Positions 44,621 to 53,572 of a stretch of 64,000 nt of DNA are shown here, in pieces. Under the pieces are notes generated by a model. That model searched no databases. It was not told the DNA's origin and saw only the letters and a list, made by a program, of their open reading frames with translations. The position numbers were made by a program, and so were the translations under genes. Origin of the DNA: Pelosinus baikalensis. GTDB lineage: Bacteria > Bacillota > Negativicutes > DSM-13327. Every line of letters starts with the position of its first letter. The stretch's first letter is position 1. The DNA lies in contig NZ_JAJHJB010000004.1 of the NCBI RefSeq assembly GCF_020819555.1, positions 62,001 through 126,000 on the forward strand. Direction: 5' to 3'.

Positions 44621-44649
44621 TTGTTTTCAAGGAAAGATCACGGTATAAT
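44621..44649 (+). promoter_or_regulatory. Promoter of the candidate structured RNA
   Basis: TTGTTT (44621) and TATAAT (44644) are 17 apart; the predicted start falls on the first stem of the RNA. Confidence 0.65.
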
Positions 44650-44654
44650 AAATT

Positions 44655-44750
44655 GTCGTCGTAGACAGCTAGCTGTTACGTGTAGGTGCTCGTACACCTG
44701 CTCGTGCCTGAGAGTGTTACCGCACTCTCAGGACACGGCGACTTTTTTAA
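44655..44750 (+). ncRNA. Candidate multi-stem structured RNA ending in its own terminator
   Basis: GTCGTCGT (44655-44662) pairs with ACGGCGAC (44735-44742), followed at once by TTTTTT. Inside lie three further stems: ACAGC-TA-GCTGT (44665), AGGTG/CACCT (4484 to 44699 region) and CCTGAGAGTG/CACTCTCAGG (44707-44732). The result is a compact cloverleaf-like junction of about 95 nt with its own promoter. I do not recognise the class. An antisense transcript of about 270 nt is also possible, because promoter- and terminator-like signals exist on the other strand. Confidence 0.55.
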
Positions 44751-44951
44751 TTTCCACCTATTTCTAATTATATTATATTTTATGGAGATTGCAAGCTAAA
44801 ATAGAGTGGAAAAAGTCCCTAAAATCCTAATTATCGAATTGAAAAAAACGTCAAAAATGCAACAATACTTTTTTCCCGCGTTGCTGTACAAACGTTATGC
44901 TGCAATAAAAAAACTTCATGTATAACCCTGAAAGCCTTGTATTTGTTGGGG

Positions 44952-45004
44952 TGCGGGAGAGGAGACTTGAGCTCCTACACCTTGCGAAGCCAGTTCCTAA
45001 GTCT
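44952..45004 (-). pseudogene. 3' part of a tRNA-Leu gene (truncated)
   Basis: The minus strand reads AGACTTAGGAACTGGC, a short variable arm with TTCGCAAGGTG, TAGGAGCTCAAGTCTCCT (T arm) and TCCCGCA. This matches the 3' half of bacterial tRNA-Leu(TAG-type loop). The 5' half is missing, the T loop has a C for T, and CCC replaces CCA. Such 3' ends are what integrases leave as attachment sites. Confidence 0.65.
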
Positions 45005-45039
45005 TATTTTACGACTTTCAGGTATATCGTAAAACTCGG

Positions 45040-45066
45040 AAATAGAGGAAGAATCTTCCTCTATTT
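45040..45066. terminator. Perfect 12-bp hairpin
   Basis: AAATAGAGGAAG-AAT-CTTCCTCTATTT, followed by TCG. Orientation unclear. Confidence 0.5.
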
Positions 45067-45103
45067 TCGTATACCCACTTTTAAACCAATTTTAGATCAT
45101 GCG

Positions 45104-45154
45104 AAAAGGACCGCTCAAATCAGGATGAAAAATCCTTTTTAAGACGGCCCTTTT
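45104..45154 (-). terminator. Terminator of the barrel gene at 45168
   Basis: AAAAGGACCG and CGGCCCTTTT pair with one mismatch, and an inner AGGAT-GAAAA-ATCCT stem is present. It lies just past the minus-strand stop codon. Confidence 0.6.
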
Positions 45155-45167
45155 CTTTATGTATTTA

Positions 45168-45785
45168 TTACAGTTTAAAGTGAACACCGCCAACGAAACC
45201 TTTCGAGATTACGTCACTTTTGGTGTCATCTTCAAATGTTAAATCTTTATATTTGGTGTCGTGATAACCAAGGTTAAAGTCAGTATCTTTGGCTATATGG
45301 TAGCTTATGCCGATTTCATAGCCCCCCAGGTGGTTGCCTGTACTGAGTACTCCATAGACTTTCGTTCTTGGAGCGATTGGCATATTCGCAGCAATACCTA
45401 CTACAAGTCCATCTTTTTGAGATCCGCCAACTGCCTCAGTTTGTGAAATACCTCCAAACACAGAAACATTAGCAATGGTGTCAAATATATTACTTATTAC
45501 ATTTAGCTGCTGGGCTTTAATTTCATTGCTTCCATTAAGAGGCGACTTTGTTTTGAAATTATTATAGGTATATTGTCCGGCAAAACCAAATCCAACCCCT
45601 GCTGTTACGCTGTATCCTACATTGTATTTTCCGTCAGCTTTTCCACTGTCATTTGTCAGGTCCGGAGCACCTAAATTCATATCAATTGAGATTTCCCCCA
45701 AAGAATAGTTTGGTACAGGGCTGGCTGAGCAAAGAGCTGAAGTGGAAATGAATAATAAAAAGACCACATAAATGATTTTTTTCAA
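45168..45785 (-). CDS. Outer-membrane beta-barrel-like protein
   Basis: 205 residues from a TTG with GGGAGG upstream. Signal peptide (IIYVVFLLFISTSALCSASP), then alternating strands (YNVGYSVTAGVGFGFAGQYT, GGYEIGISYHIAKDTDFNLG) and a C-terminal GGVHFKL. Glycine- and aromatic-rich strands suggest a small porin-like barrel. Related in style to the protein at 39672. Possibly expressed with the divergent efflux operon. Confidence 0.75.
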   Translation of the reverse strand: MKKIIYVVFLLFISTSALCSASPVPNYSLGEISIDMNLGAPDLTNDSGKADGKYNVGYSVTAGVGFGFAGQYTYNNFKTKSPLNGSNEIKAQQLNVISNIFDTIANVSVFGGISQTEAVGGSQKDGLVVGIAANMPIAPRTKVYGVLSTGNHLGGYEIGISYHIAKDTDFNLGYHDTKYKDLTFEDDTKSDVISKGFVGGVHFKL

Positions 45786-45840
45786 GATAAAACCTCCCTA
45801 TTTTTGTGTAAAATGATCTTTTGTATAGTTGTTACAAGGC

Positions 45841-45868
45841 AACCCTATCTATATTTTCTCTGTGTCCT
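45841..45868. repeat. Small fragment of the dispersed repeat (CAGAG type)
   Basis: AACCCTATCTATATTTTCTC followed by TGTGTCCT equals the start of the right half at 32430. Only this fragment remains. Confidence 0.45.
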
Positions 45869-46077
45869 CCGATTAAAAAAGAAACACAAAGCAATTTTAT
45901 ATGGATTATAACAAAAGATTATTTTATTTGTATTTGAAGACTCGATATAAATCGCATATAGCTGCTTTTTGTCGTTTCATAAATAAGAATTGTGACAGAA
46001 TCGACACATAAGTTACAACTGAATGTAATTTTAAGTTGGTATAATTTACAGATCTAAGATTCATTAGGAGGTAACAT

Positions 46078-47370
46078 ATGAGCATTCAACAGCGATGCTT
46101 TACAGCATTAATTCCCATGATCTTCATGCTGACTTTCAGTCAAGCTGCATTTGCAAACCCCATAGAGCTATCATTGGATGATAGCATTGCATTAGCCCTG
46201 CAGAATAATCATGATATAAAATATGCGCAGTCCTCGCGAGAAAAGTCTTATTGGGCTGTCGAAGAAGCTAAGAAGAATAAAGGCGTTTCTCTTGACTATA
46301 GTCACATAAGTGAAAGGTACAAGACAGCACCCACAGTTTTAACCCCCGCATACACCTATACTACTGAGTTTGATAATAGCTTATCTCTTAGCCTGCCGAT
46401 TTACTCGGGCAATAAATTAGAGAATAAAATTGATCAGGCTAAACTGAGTCTTAAAGTTGCCGAAATGGATATTGACCTGGCAAAACAGCAACTCAAATTA
46501 GATGTGGTTACGGACTACTTTACGGTTTTAGAATATCGCAACGAAGTACAAGTGGATCAGGACACCGTGAATAACTATGTGGATCATCTGAATTTAGTGA
46601 AAATAAAATATGATTTAGGTCTTGTTGCTAAAACAGATGTACTGTCAAGCCAAGTTAATTTGGCAACGGCTCAAAATAGCCTAATTAAAGCGCAAAATAA
46701 TTACAATAATGCGATGGCTGCACTCAATAATGCGATTGGCCTATCTCATGACACGGAGTTAAAATTAAAAGACAGCTTTCAATATGAAAAATATTCACAA
46801 ACCCTTGAGGAATGCATCGAATATGCAAAAAAACACCGATTAGAACTAGCGCAATATGATGCAAATATTGCCAGCGCCCAATATGATGTTAAAATTGCCA
46901 AAAGTGGTTATCTGCCGACAGTTGATCTGGCGGCTACGGAGGATTGGAATGATACGCATCTTCCGGGGGCGAAAAATAATAATTGGACGCTGAAAATGAC
47001 AGCCTCCTTCAATGTATTTGATTCCGGATTAACCCATTCCAAAGTGCAGCAAGCACAACATAATGTGGATATGGTGGAAGATAAGGCGAAGACCGAACGG
47101 GATTCTATCCTGCTGAGTGTTCGCCAGTATTATCTGAGCATGTATGAAGCTGAAAAGCGGATTGAGACAAGTAAAGTATCAGTAGACCAAGCGGAAGAAA
47201 GTCTTATGATCCAGAAAGTTCGTTATGATGTGGGAGTTGGTACCAATCTTGACCTTCTTGATGCAGTATTATCGTTAGATTCCGCTAAAAAAGACCATAT
47301 TCAGGCTTTATATGACCATAACACCAATAAAGCAAAGTTAGAGCAGGCTATGGGGATTCCCGTCAAATAA
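46078..47370 (+). CDS. TolC-family outer-membrane efflux channel
   Basis: 430 residues. Signal peptide ending FSQAAFA, then two repeats of the OEP domain with long helices (LDDSIALALQNNHDIKYAQS; LGLVAKTDVLSSQVNLATAQ; YDVGVGTNLDLLDAVLSLDS). It forms the trimeric channel across the outer membrane and periplasm. AGGAGG precedes the ATG. First gene of tolC-acrA-acrB; its presence implies a diderm envelope. Confidence 0.93.
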   Translation: MSIQQRCFTALIPMIFMLTFSQAAFANPIELSLDDSIALALQNNHDIKYAQSSREKSYWAVEEAKKNKGVSLDYSHISERYKTAPTVLTPAYTYTTEFDNSLSLSLPIYSGNKLENKIDQAKLSLKVAEMDIDLAKQQLKLDVVTDYFTVLEYRNEVQVDQDTVNNYVDHLNLVKIKYDLGLVAKTDVLSSQVNLATAQNSLIKAQNNYNNAMAALNNAIGLSHDTELKLKDSFQYEKYSQTLEECIEYAKKHRLELAQYDANIASAQYDVKIAKSGYLPTVDLAATEDWNDTHLPGAKNNNWTLKMTASFNVFDSGLTHSKVQQAQHNVDMVEDKAKTERDSILLSVRQYYLSMYEAEKRIETSKVSVDQAEESLMIQKVRYDVGVGTNLDLLDAVLSLDSAKKDHIQALYDHNTNKAKLEQAMGIPVK

Positions 47371-47402
47371 ATCATCAAATGTTGTTATAGGAGGAATCGT
47401 AA

Positions 47403-48572
47403 GTGAGCAGTAAATATTCAACTAGAACATATGCAGCGATCATGATTTCGGTAATCTTAGTAGGTGCTGTTATTGTACATTCAGGCTGGTTCTCAAAAAC
47501 ACAAACCACCCAAGCCCCACAAGCAGTAGAAGTAAAAGCAACGAAAGTCGTACAGCGTGATACTCCGATTCAGTATGAATTCGTAGGACAAGTAAAATCG
47601 AAAGATGAAATCAAAATTATGTCTAAAGTATCTGGCAACATTGTGGCTAAAATGGTCAATGGTGGAGATTTAGTTTATAAGGGACAGCCATTGTTTCAGA
47701 TTGATGACAAGCAGTATCGATCAGCCATAAATTCTGCTAGGGCAACCCTCAACAAATCAAAAGTGACACTTCGTAATTCCCAAAAAGATGTGGAAAGATA
47801 TCAGAAATTAGCAAGTGTAAACGGTATTGCCCAGCAAACAGTAGATGCGAATGTGTCGCAAGCCGAAGAAGATGCTGCTACCGTTGACGTGAATCAGGCC
47901 AATTTGCAGCAGGCTGAGGAGGATTCACAAGATACGTTAATCGTCTCGCCAGTTGATGGACGAATTGATGTGAACGATGTAAGCAACGGATATTATGTAG
48001 TAGCGGGGTCCACTACTATGGCTACCGTATCATCAATGGACCCTATTTGGGTGCAATTTAGTATGAGTGAGAATGAATACTTAAATTTTGCTCAGCTAGG
48101 GAATGGTACGCTGCCAAGTAATTTTAAGGACAATCTCAAACTTACCCTTAGTAATGGAGTAGAATATCCATTGATTGGTCATATTGAGCAAATTGATAAA
48201 GGAGTAAGTGATACTACGGGAACAATTACTCTAAAAGCAGCTTTTAGTAATCCGCAAAAACTTCTTTTGCCTGGGATGTTTGCCCGGGTATCAGCCCAAG
48301 GAGATGTTCGTAAGGGAGCGTTGCTAATTCCCCAGCGGGCAGTAAAAGAATTGCTGGAAAATACATTTGTTACTGTAGTGACAAAAGACTACAAAGCTGA
48401 AAGCCGTAGCGTGAAGATGGGAAATAAGGTCGGCAACATGTGGATCGTAGAAGAAGGACTTACTGTTGATGATTGTATTGTTGTAGAAGGAATCGACAAA
48501 GTTAAACAAGGAACAACATTAAAAGTAACCATGATAGAACCGGAGGATTTACAGACTCCGGCTAAGCAATAA
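47403..48572 (+). CDS. RND efflux periplasmic adaptor (HlyD/AcrA family)
   Basis: 389 residues from a GTG with GGAGGA upstream. One N-terminal anchor (YAAIMISVILVGAVIVHSGW) and no lipobox. Biotinyl-lipoyl halves (VSGNIVAKMVNGGDLVYKGQ; LIVSPVDGRIDVNDV), a hairpin coil and the beta-barrel (LPGMFARVSAQGDV) are typical. Connects pump and channel. Confidence 0.93.
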   Translation: MSSKYSTRTYAAIMISVILVGAVIVHSGWFSKTQTTQAPQAVEVKATKVVQRDTPIQYEFVGQVKSKDEIKIMSKVSGNIVAKMVNGGDLVYKGQPLFQIDDKQYRSAINSARATLNKSKVTLRNSQKDVERYQKLASVNGIAQQTVDANVSQAEEDAATVDVNQANLQQAEEDSQDTLIVSPVDGRIDVNDVSNGYYVVAGSTTMATVSSMDPIWVQFSMSENEYLNFAQLGNGTLPSNFKDNLKLTLSNGVEYPLIGHIEQIDKGVSDTTGTITLKAAFSNPQKLLLPGMFARVSAQGDVRKGALLIPQRAVKELLENTFVTVVTKDYKAESRSVKMGNKVGNMWIVEEGLTVDDCIVVEGIDKVKQGTTLKVTMIEPEDLQTPAKQ

Positions 48573-48586
48573 GGGGGGAGATTTCA

Positions 48587-51500
48587 ATGGCTAAATTCTT
48601 TATTGATCGCCCTATTTTTGCTATTGTTTTATCAATCATCATAACAATAATAGGCGTAACCGCTGCCTTCAGCCTGCCTGTGGCGCAGTATCCGCAAATT
48701 TCGCCGCCGACAGTAAGCATTAGCACAAGTTATCAAGGGGCAAATGCTGATGTTGTAGATCAAACGGTAGCACAGGTAATTGAACAGCAAGTAAATGGCG
48801 TAGAAGGTATGTCTTACATGTCTTCCACCAGTACAGATTCAGGTTCCTATTCGCTAACGGTTCAATTTGAATCTGGTAAAGACTCTGACACGGCAGCCGT
48901 GCAGACGCAAAATCGTGTATCAGAGGCAAACGCATCATTACCAAGTTCTGTTCAGACAACAGGCATTACAACTCGAAAAGCATCCCAAGATATGTCCATG
49001 ATTTTTAATCTCTATTCTCCAGATGACACTTATGATGTGAATTTCTTGAAGAATTATGGAAGTATTTACTTTCTTGATGATATTAAACGGGTCAAAGGTG
49101 TCGGTGATGTGTCGGCATTTGGTTCCGATTACAGTATGAGAATATGGCTGCAGCCTGAAAAAATGGCGGAGCTGGCGATTTCGACAAGTGAAGTGACGTC
49201 GGCTATTGAAAAGCAAAATGTGCAGGCTGCTGCTGGTTCTCTTGGCAAAATGCCGGTAGCATCCGACCAGGAGTTCCAGTATACGGCCCGCGTAAAGGGA
49301 CGTCTTAGTACTGCTAAAGAGTTTGAAAATATTATTATTCGTTCCAATTCCGATGGCTCAGCGGTTCATATCAAAGATGTAGCTAGAGTTGAGTTCGGCA
49401 GCAAAGAGTACACGTATGACAGTCTGATTAATGGGCATCACAGTGCCGGGTTTGCTATTCAGCTAACCAGTGATGCAAACGCTTTAGAGACAATCGGCAA
49501 TGTAAAAAAAGTTTTGGAAGAAGCGTCAAAAAATTTCCCTGTGGGGATGCAATACAAAATAGTTGTTGATAATACCAATTTTGTACGGCAATCAATGATA
49601 GAGGTTGGGAAAACCTTTGCCGAAGCATTGCTGCTGGTAGTCATTGTTGTATTCCTCTTTTTACAAAGCTGGCGTGCCACATTGATTCCTACCTTGGCAA
49701 TTCCCGTATCCTTGCTGGGAACATTCGGCGCTTTTAGTGCCTTAGGATTTACGATCAATACATTGACCTTATTTGCCATGGTGCTTGCCATCGGGCTTGT
49801 AGTGGATGATGCGATTGTTGTAATTGAGGCAGTTGAGCATCATATGCGTTATTCAGGACTGACCCCTTTAGAAGCTACGAGACGGGCGATGAGTGAAGTT
49901 TCCGGCCCAGTAGTTGCTATAGCCTTTGTCTTAGCATCTGTATTTATTCCAGTTGCCTTTTTTGGCGGAATGATGGGGATTTTATACAAACAGTTTGCTA
50001 TAACCATTGCAGTATCCATGGCTCTATCTGCTGTTGTTGCGTTGTCCCTTACACCGGCACTTTGCGTGCTGCTATTGAAACCATATGATCCCAATAGTCA
50101 CAAGGGGATTGTTGGCAGATTTTTTGATGAATTTAATGACTGCTTTGATAGGGTGATTGAAAAATATGGAGCGGGCTTAACAAAAATCATTGCTAAGGCA
50201 CGTTTGTGTATGGTTCTGCTGTTGGTTGTATTTATTTTGATTGGTGTATTGTATAAGCTGGTTCCCACATCTTTTGTACCTGATGAGGATCAGGGATTCT
50301 ATATGACCTCTCTTACTTTGCCAGAGGCATCCAGCTTAAATCGTACGATTAGTGCAATGAAAGGTTTAACCCAAACCGTGTCCTCTCAAGGAGGAGTTGT
50401 AAACGTGATGTCCTTATCTGGAATGGACATGTTAGGTGGAGGAACCAAGCCAAATGCAGGTGCGATGTTTATTTCATTGGCTCCGTGGGAAGAAAGAAAA
50501 GATGCGCAATTACAAGTGAAAGCGGAAATTGCACAAACCTTTATGAGTGGAGCTCAATTACCAGAAGGAACTGTAATTTCGTTTGCTCCTCCTGCTCTTC
50601 CAGGACTTGGGATGGTGGGCGGATATAGTTTAATGCTGGAAGATCGAAGTGGAGGCTCATTGGATGATTTAGACAGCATATCACAGAAATTTATTGCTGC
50701 AGCACAGCAGCGCCCTGAAATTGGGTCAATTGCTTCCAATTTCAAAGCCAATACACCGGGATATGAATTTGAAGTAGACCGGGCGAAAGCTGAGAAATTG
50801 GGTGTAGACGTTGACGATGTATTTACGACCTTACAAGTATTTCTCGGTGGATCACAGGTAAATGATTTTAATAAGTTTGGACGTACTTACAAAGTCACCG
50901 TACAGGCAGACTCCGCATTTCGCAGTGATATTAATGCCATGAGATATCTGTTTGTAAAAAGTTCAAATGACACAATGGTACCGTTAAATACCTTAGTAAA
51001 ACCCAAGAAAGTAAGTGCTCCTTCGGTCATTACAAGATACAACGGTGTTAAGTCTGTTAAAATCAGCGGCAGTCAGGCGGTAGGATACAGTTCCGGCCAG
51101 GCAATGACAGCTTTAGAAGAAGTGGCTGCTGAGGTATTACCTGATGGCTATACCTATGAATGGTCAGGTCAAAGTCGGGAGGAAAAGCTTTCTGGTGATC
51201 GGGCCCCCATCGTATTTGGCATGGCAATGGTATTTGCGTTTTTGTGCTTAGCTGCACTTTACGAAAGCTGGAGTGTTCCCTTTGCAGTACTGCTTACCGT
51301 TCCTGTAGGAATCTTTGGGGCGTTTCTATTTCAGTATGCGCGTAATTTAGAAAATAGCGTGTATATGCAGATCGGTCTAGTGATGCTCATTGGTTTGGCT
51401 GCAAAGAATGCAATATTAATTGTTGAATTTGCTAAAGTCAGGGTTGATAAAGGCATGGACCCTGTACAGGCTGCCATAGAATCAGCCAAGATCCGTCTGC

Positions 51501-51700
51501 GTCCGATTCTGATGACGTCCTTAGCGTTTATTATTGGCTGCTTTCCCTTGGCAATTGCTACTGGTGCTGGTGCTGGCGCTAGAAATTCTATGGGGACGGC
51601 AGTTGTTGGCGGTATGTTTACCGCTACAACTCTTGGGATTTTTTTAATCCCTGTTCTGTTTGTAGTGATAGAAAAAATTGCATTGGGGAAGAAGGCATAA
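48587..51700 (+). CDS. RND multidrug efflux pump, HAE1 family (AcrB-like)
   Basis: 1037 residues, the usual length for AcrB. Begins MAKFFIDRPIFAIVLSIIIT; the proton relay Asp pair is in AIGLVVDDAIVVIEAVEHHM, and APWEERKDAQLQ, GAGAGARNSMGTAVVGGM and GLAAKNAILIVEFAK are conserved HAE1 features. Proton-driven export of hydrophobic drugs or solvents. No repressor gene is adjacent, so control is unclear. Confidence 0.95.
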   Translation: MAKFFIDRPIFAIVLSIIITIIGVTAAFSLPVAQYPQISPPTVSISTSYQGANADVVDQTVAQVIEQQVNGVEGMSYMSSTSTDSGSYSLTVQFESGKDSDTAAVQTQNRVSEANASLPSSVQTTGITTRKASQDMSMIFNLYSPDDTYDVNFLKNYGSIYFLDDIKRVKGVGDVSAFGSDYSMRIWLQPEKMAELAISTSEVTSAIEKQNVQAAAGSLGKMPVASDQEFQYTARVKGRLSTAKEFENIIIRSNSDGSAVHIKDVARVEFGSKEYTYDSLINGHHSAGFAIQLTSDANALETIGNVKKVLEEASKNFPVGMQYKIVVDNTNFVRQSMIEVGKTFAEALLLVVIVVFLFLQSWRATLIPTLAIPVSLLGTFGAFSALGFTINTLTLFAMVLAIGLVVDDAIVVIEAVEHHMRYSGLTPLEATRRAMSEVSGPVVAIAFVLASVFIPVAFFGGMMGILYKQFAITIAVSMALSAVVALSLTPALCVLLLKPYDPNSHKGIVGRFFDEFNDCFDRVIEKYGAGLTKIIAKARLCMVLLLVVFILIGVLYKLVPTSFVPDEDQGFYMTSLTLPEASSLNRTISAMKGLTQTVSSQGGVVNVMSLSGMDMLGGGTKPNAGAMFISLAPWEERKDAQLQVKAEIAQTFMSGAQLPEGTVISFAPPALPGLGMVGGYSLMLEDRSGGSLDDLDSISQKFIAAAQQRPEIGSIASNFKANTPGYEFEVDRAKAEKLGVDVDDVFTTLQVFLGGSQVNDFNKFGRTYKVTVQADSAFRSDINAMRYLFVKSSNDTMVPLNTLVKPKKVSAPSVITRYNGVKSVKISGSQAVGYSSGQAMTALEEVAAEVLPDGYTYEWSGQSREEKLSGDRAPIVFGMAMVFAFLCLAALYESWSVPFAVLLTVPVGIFGAFLFQYARNLENSVYMQIGLVMLIGLAAKNAILIVEFAKVRVDKGMDPVQAAIESAKIRLRPILMTSLAFIIGCFPLAIATGAGAGARNSMGTAVVGGMFTATTLGIFLIPVLFVVIEKIALGKKA

Positions 51701-51738
51701 AACCAGGAAAAATGATGGCTCGTGTAGAAGCATAATGT

Positions 51739-51760
51739 ATTGCCAGAAAGGCAATTTTAA
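51739..51760 (+). terminator. Small terminator of the efflux operon
   Basis: ATTGCC-AGAAA-GGCAAT followed by TTTAA. Confidence 0.6.
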
Positions 51761-51804
51761 CATACTGCGAGCAGGACTAAATCGAAGTTGGAGGATTCTT
51801 TTCC

Positions 51805-52224
51805 ATGAACATTGCATTCTTCCTGATTCCCAAAAATGAAGTCGTTCATTTGCCAGTGAATAGTACAATGCGCCAGGCCCTCGAAAAAATGGAATATCAT
51901 CGTTATACGGCTGTTCCAATCATTGATGAGGATGGTAAATATGCCGGGACAATTACCGAAGGGGATTTACTATGGAAAATGAAAAACACACCAGGCTTAA
52001 CCTTTGCTGATACAGAGCGGGTTATGATAAACGAAATTCCTTGGCGGATAATCAATAATCCAGTGCGTGTAAATGCTCACATAGAAGGGCTGCTCTCCTT
52101 AGCCATCGTACAAAATTTTGTTCCAGTGGTGGATGACAGCGGAATCTTTATCGGGATCATTCGCCGAAGAGAGATTATTGAGCATTACGCAAAACAATGT
52201 TCGATAAAATCAGATGCTATATAA
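51805..52224 (+). CDS. CBS-domain protein
   Basis: 139 residues forming one CBS pair: MRQALEKMEYHRYTAVPIID with GTITEGDLLWKM, then LSLAIVQNFVPVVDDSG and IGIIRRREI. Such free CBS proteins sense adenine nucleotides or regulate partners. GGAGGATTC precedes the ATG. No linked partner is evident. Confidence 0.9.
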   Translation: MNIAFFLIPKNEVVHLPVNSTMRQALEKMEYHRYTAVPIIDEDGKYAGTITEGDLLWKMKNTPGLTFADTERVMINEIPWRIINNPVRVNAHIEGLLSLAIVQNFVPVVDDSGIFIGIIRRREIIEHYAKQCSIKSDAI

Positions 52225-52240
52225 ATCGTATACCGTAGCA

Positions 52241-52279
52241 AAAAAACGAGGGCGGCATAAAAGCCGCACCTCGTTTTTT
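52241..52279. terminator. Strong terminator after the CBS gene
   Basis: AAAAAACGAGG and CCTCGTTTTTT enclose an inner CGGC/GCCG stem. Confidence 0.9.
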
Positions 52280-52290
52280 ACTATGAGATA

Positions 52291-52385
52291 CAATAAAGGC
52301 GCAATGCCGCCGCCCGCGGCACACAAAGTAGAACGCAAAAAATAGGTTAAAAAAACAGAACCTTTTGTGTCCTATTGCCTTGCAT
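52291..52385. repeat. Dispersed repeat, decayed CAAAG copy
   Basis: CAATAAAGGCGCAATGCCGC, then CGCCCGCGGCACACAAAG and CCTTTTGTGTCCTATTGCCT. Both outer arms have drifted. Confidence 0.65.
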
Positions 52386-52388
52386 AGA

Positions 52389-53390
52389 TTACAAATCAAG
52401 ATTGACGATGGTTCTGCCTTGAAGTTTTCCCTGCAGGATTAAGTCAATTTTTTTATCTAAGCCCTCTAATGATACTTCTTCGACATTTTGTTCCAGCTGA
52501 AGAGGTTTCCATTCATTTGCGAGTAAAGACCAGAGTTCCAAACGCAAGTCCATAGGACACATTACCGAATCCACTCCATATAGAGTGATGCCTCTTAAGA
52601 TAAATGGATATACAGAAGTTAATAACTCAGGAGAGGCTACATTTCCGCAGCACGTTACACTGCCGCCATAGTTAGTGGATTTTAACGCAGTGGCTAACAT
52701 ATTTCCGCCAACGGTATCAATGACTCCAGCCCAATTTCCTTTTAAAAGGATTCTTCCTGATTGATCATTAAGCTCTTCTCTTAAGATGATATCTTTGGCG
52801 CCGAGTTGTAATAACATCTCTTTAGCTTCTGCTTTACCAGTAGCTGCAATCACACTATAGCCAAGCTTATGTAAGATGCTAACTGCAATACTGCCTACGC
52901 CGCCTGTTGCTCCCGTTACCAAGATATTACCTGCATCGGGTTTAATACCGCCATGTATCATTTTATAGACGGAAAGAGCAGCCGTAAAGCCGGCAGTGCC
53001 GTAGATCATACTTTCTCGTAATGAAAGATTCTCAGGTAACTTAACTACCCATTCTGCAGGTACTCTAAGATACTGACCGTAGCCGCCAGATGTATTCATC
53101 CCTAAATCATAACCAGTAACCAGGACTTCATCCCCAGTATGAAACTTTTCATTACTGCTTTTTACAATAATTCCTGCGGCGTCGATGCCTGGAGTATGAG
53201 GATATTTCCTTGTCACGCCCTTATTGCCGGAGGCAGATAAAGCATCCTTATAATTTAAAGAAGAATATTTCACCTGGATTAAAACTTCTCCCTCTGGAAG
53301 GGCAGTAAGCTCTCTATTGATAATTTCTCTTGAAAATGTAGCATCCGTATTCTCTGTTACTAACATGGCTTTAAAATGGGTTATAGACAT
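52389..53390 (-). CDS. YhdH/YhfP (AcuI-like) quinone oxidoreductase family
   Basis: 333 residues from the ATG at 53390, preceded by AGGAAAGTGA. Zinc-free MDR fold: SSLNYKDALSASGNKGVTRK near the start, TPGIDAAGIIV, NADPH loop GATGGVGSIA and the YGGSVTCCGN strand. AcuI enzymes reduce acryloyl-CoA with NADPH; other members act on quinones or enones. It is divergent from a MarR gene, its probable regulator. Confidence 0.9.
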   Translation of the reverse strand: MSITHFKAMLVTENTDATFSREIINRELTALPEGEVLIQVKYSSLNYKDALSASGNKGVTRKYPHTPGIDAAGIIVKSSNEKFHTGDEVLVTGYDLGMNTSGGYGQYLRVPAEWVVKLPENLSLRESMIYGTAGFTAALSVYKMIHGGIKPDAGNILVTGATGGVGSIAVSILHKLGYSVIAATGKAEAKEMLLQLGAKDIILREELNDQSGRILLKGNWAGVIDTVGGNMLATALKSTNYGGSVTCCGNVASPELLTSVYPFILRGITLYGVDSVMCPMDLRLELWSLLANEWKPLQLEQNVEEVSLEGLDKKIDLILQGKLQGRTIVNLDL

Positions 53391-53433
53391 AGATTCACTT
53401 TCCTTTCCTAATTGAATAAAGTTTGTTAAAAAC

Positions 53434-53522
53434 ATTATAACAGAAAATAGTTTTGTGTCAAACCATTATCTGTTTTTGAAGAATATTCCATATTGACATG
53501 GGATTTTACCTAGTACTATAAT
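53434..53522. promoter_or_regulatory. Divergent promoters of the AcuI-like and MarR genes
   Basis: Minus strand: TTGACA (53461-53456) and TATAAT (53439-53434), 16 apart. Plus strand: TTGACA (53493) and TATAAT (53517), 18 apart. The two start regions are about 85 bases apart, allowing one regulator to act on both; GAATATTC (53480 region) is a possible half site. Confidence 0.72.
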
Positions 53523-53572
53523 TACAATGGCTATTCCGATATAGAATTATTATTTGTTAACGAGGTTGTTAT

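Larger units (their letters stand above)
44252..45160. other. 900-bp largely noncoding region
   Basis: No convincing protein gene. It holds a perfect 14-bp hairpin (44438-44473), a minus-strand terminator (44508-44541), a promoter with a structured RNA (44621-44752), a minus-strand promoter (TTGCAA-16-TATAAT around 44770-44800), a tRNA-Leu fragment (44952-45004) and hairpins at 45040 and 45104. It resembles an old insertion or attachment region. Confidence 0.6.

Noticed and set aside
44501..44760. 6S RNA, tmRNA or RNase P RNA on either strand
   Set aside because: The hallmark sequences and the long closing helix of these RNAs are not present.
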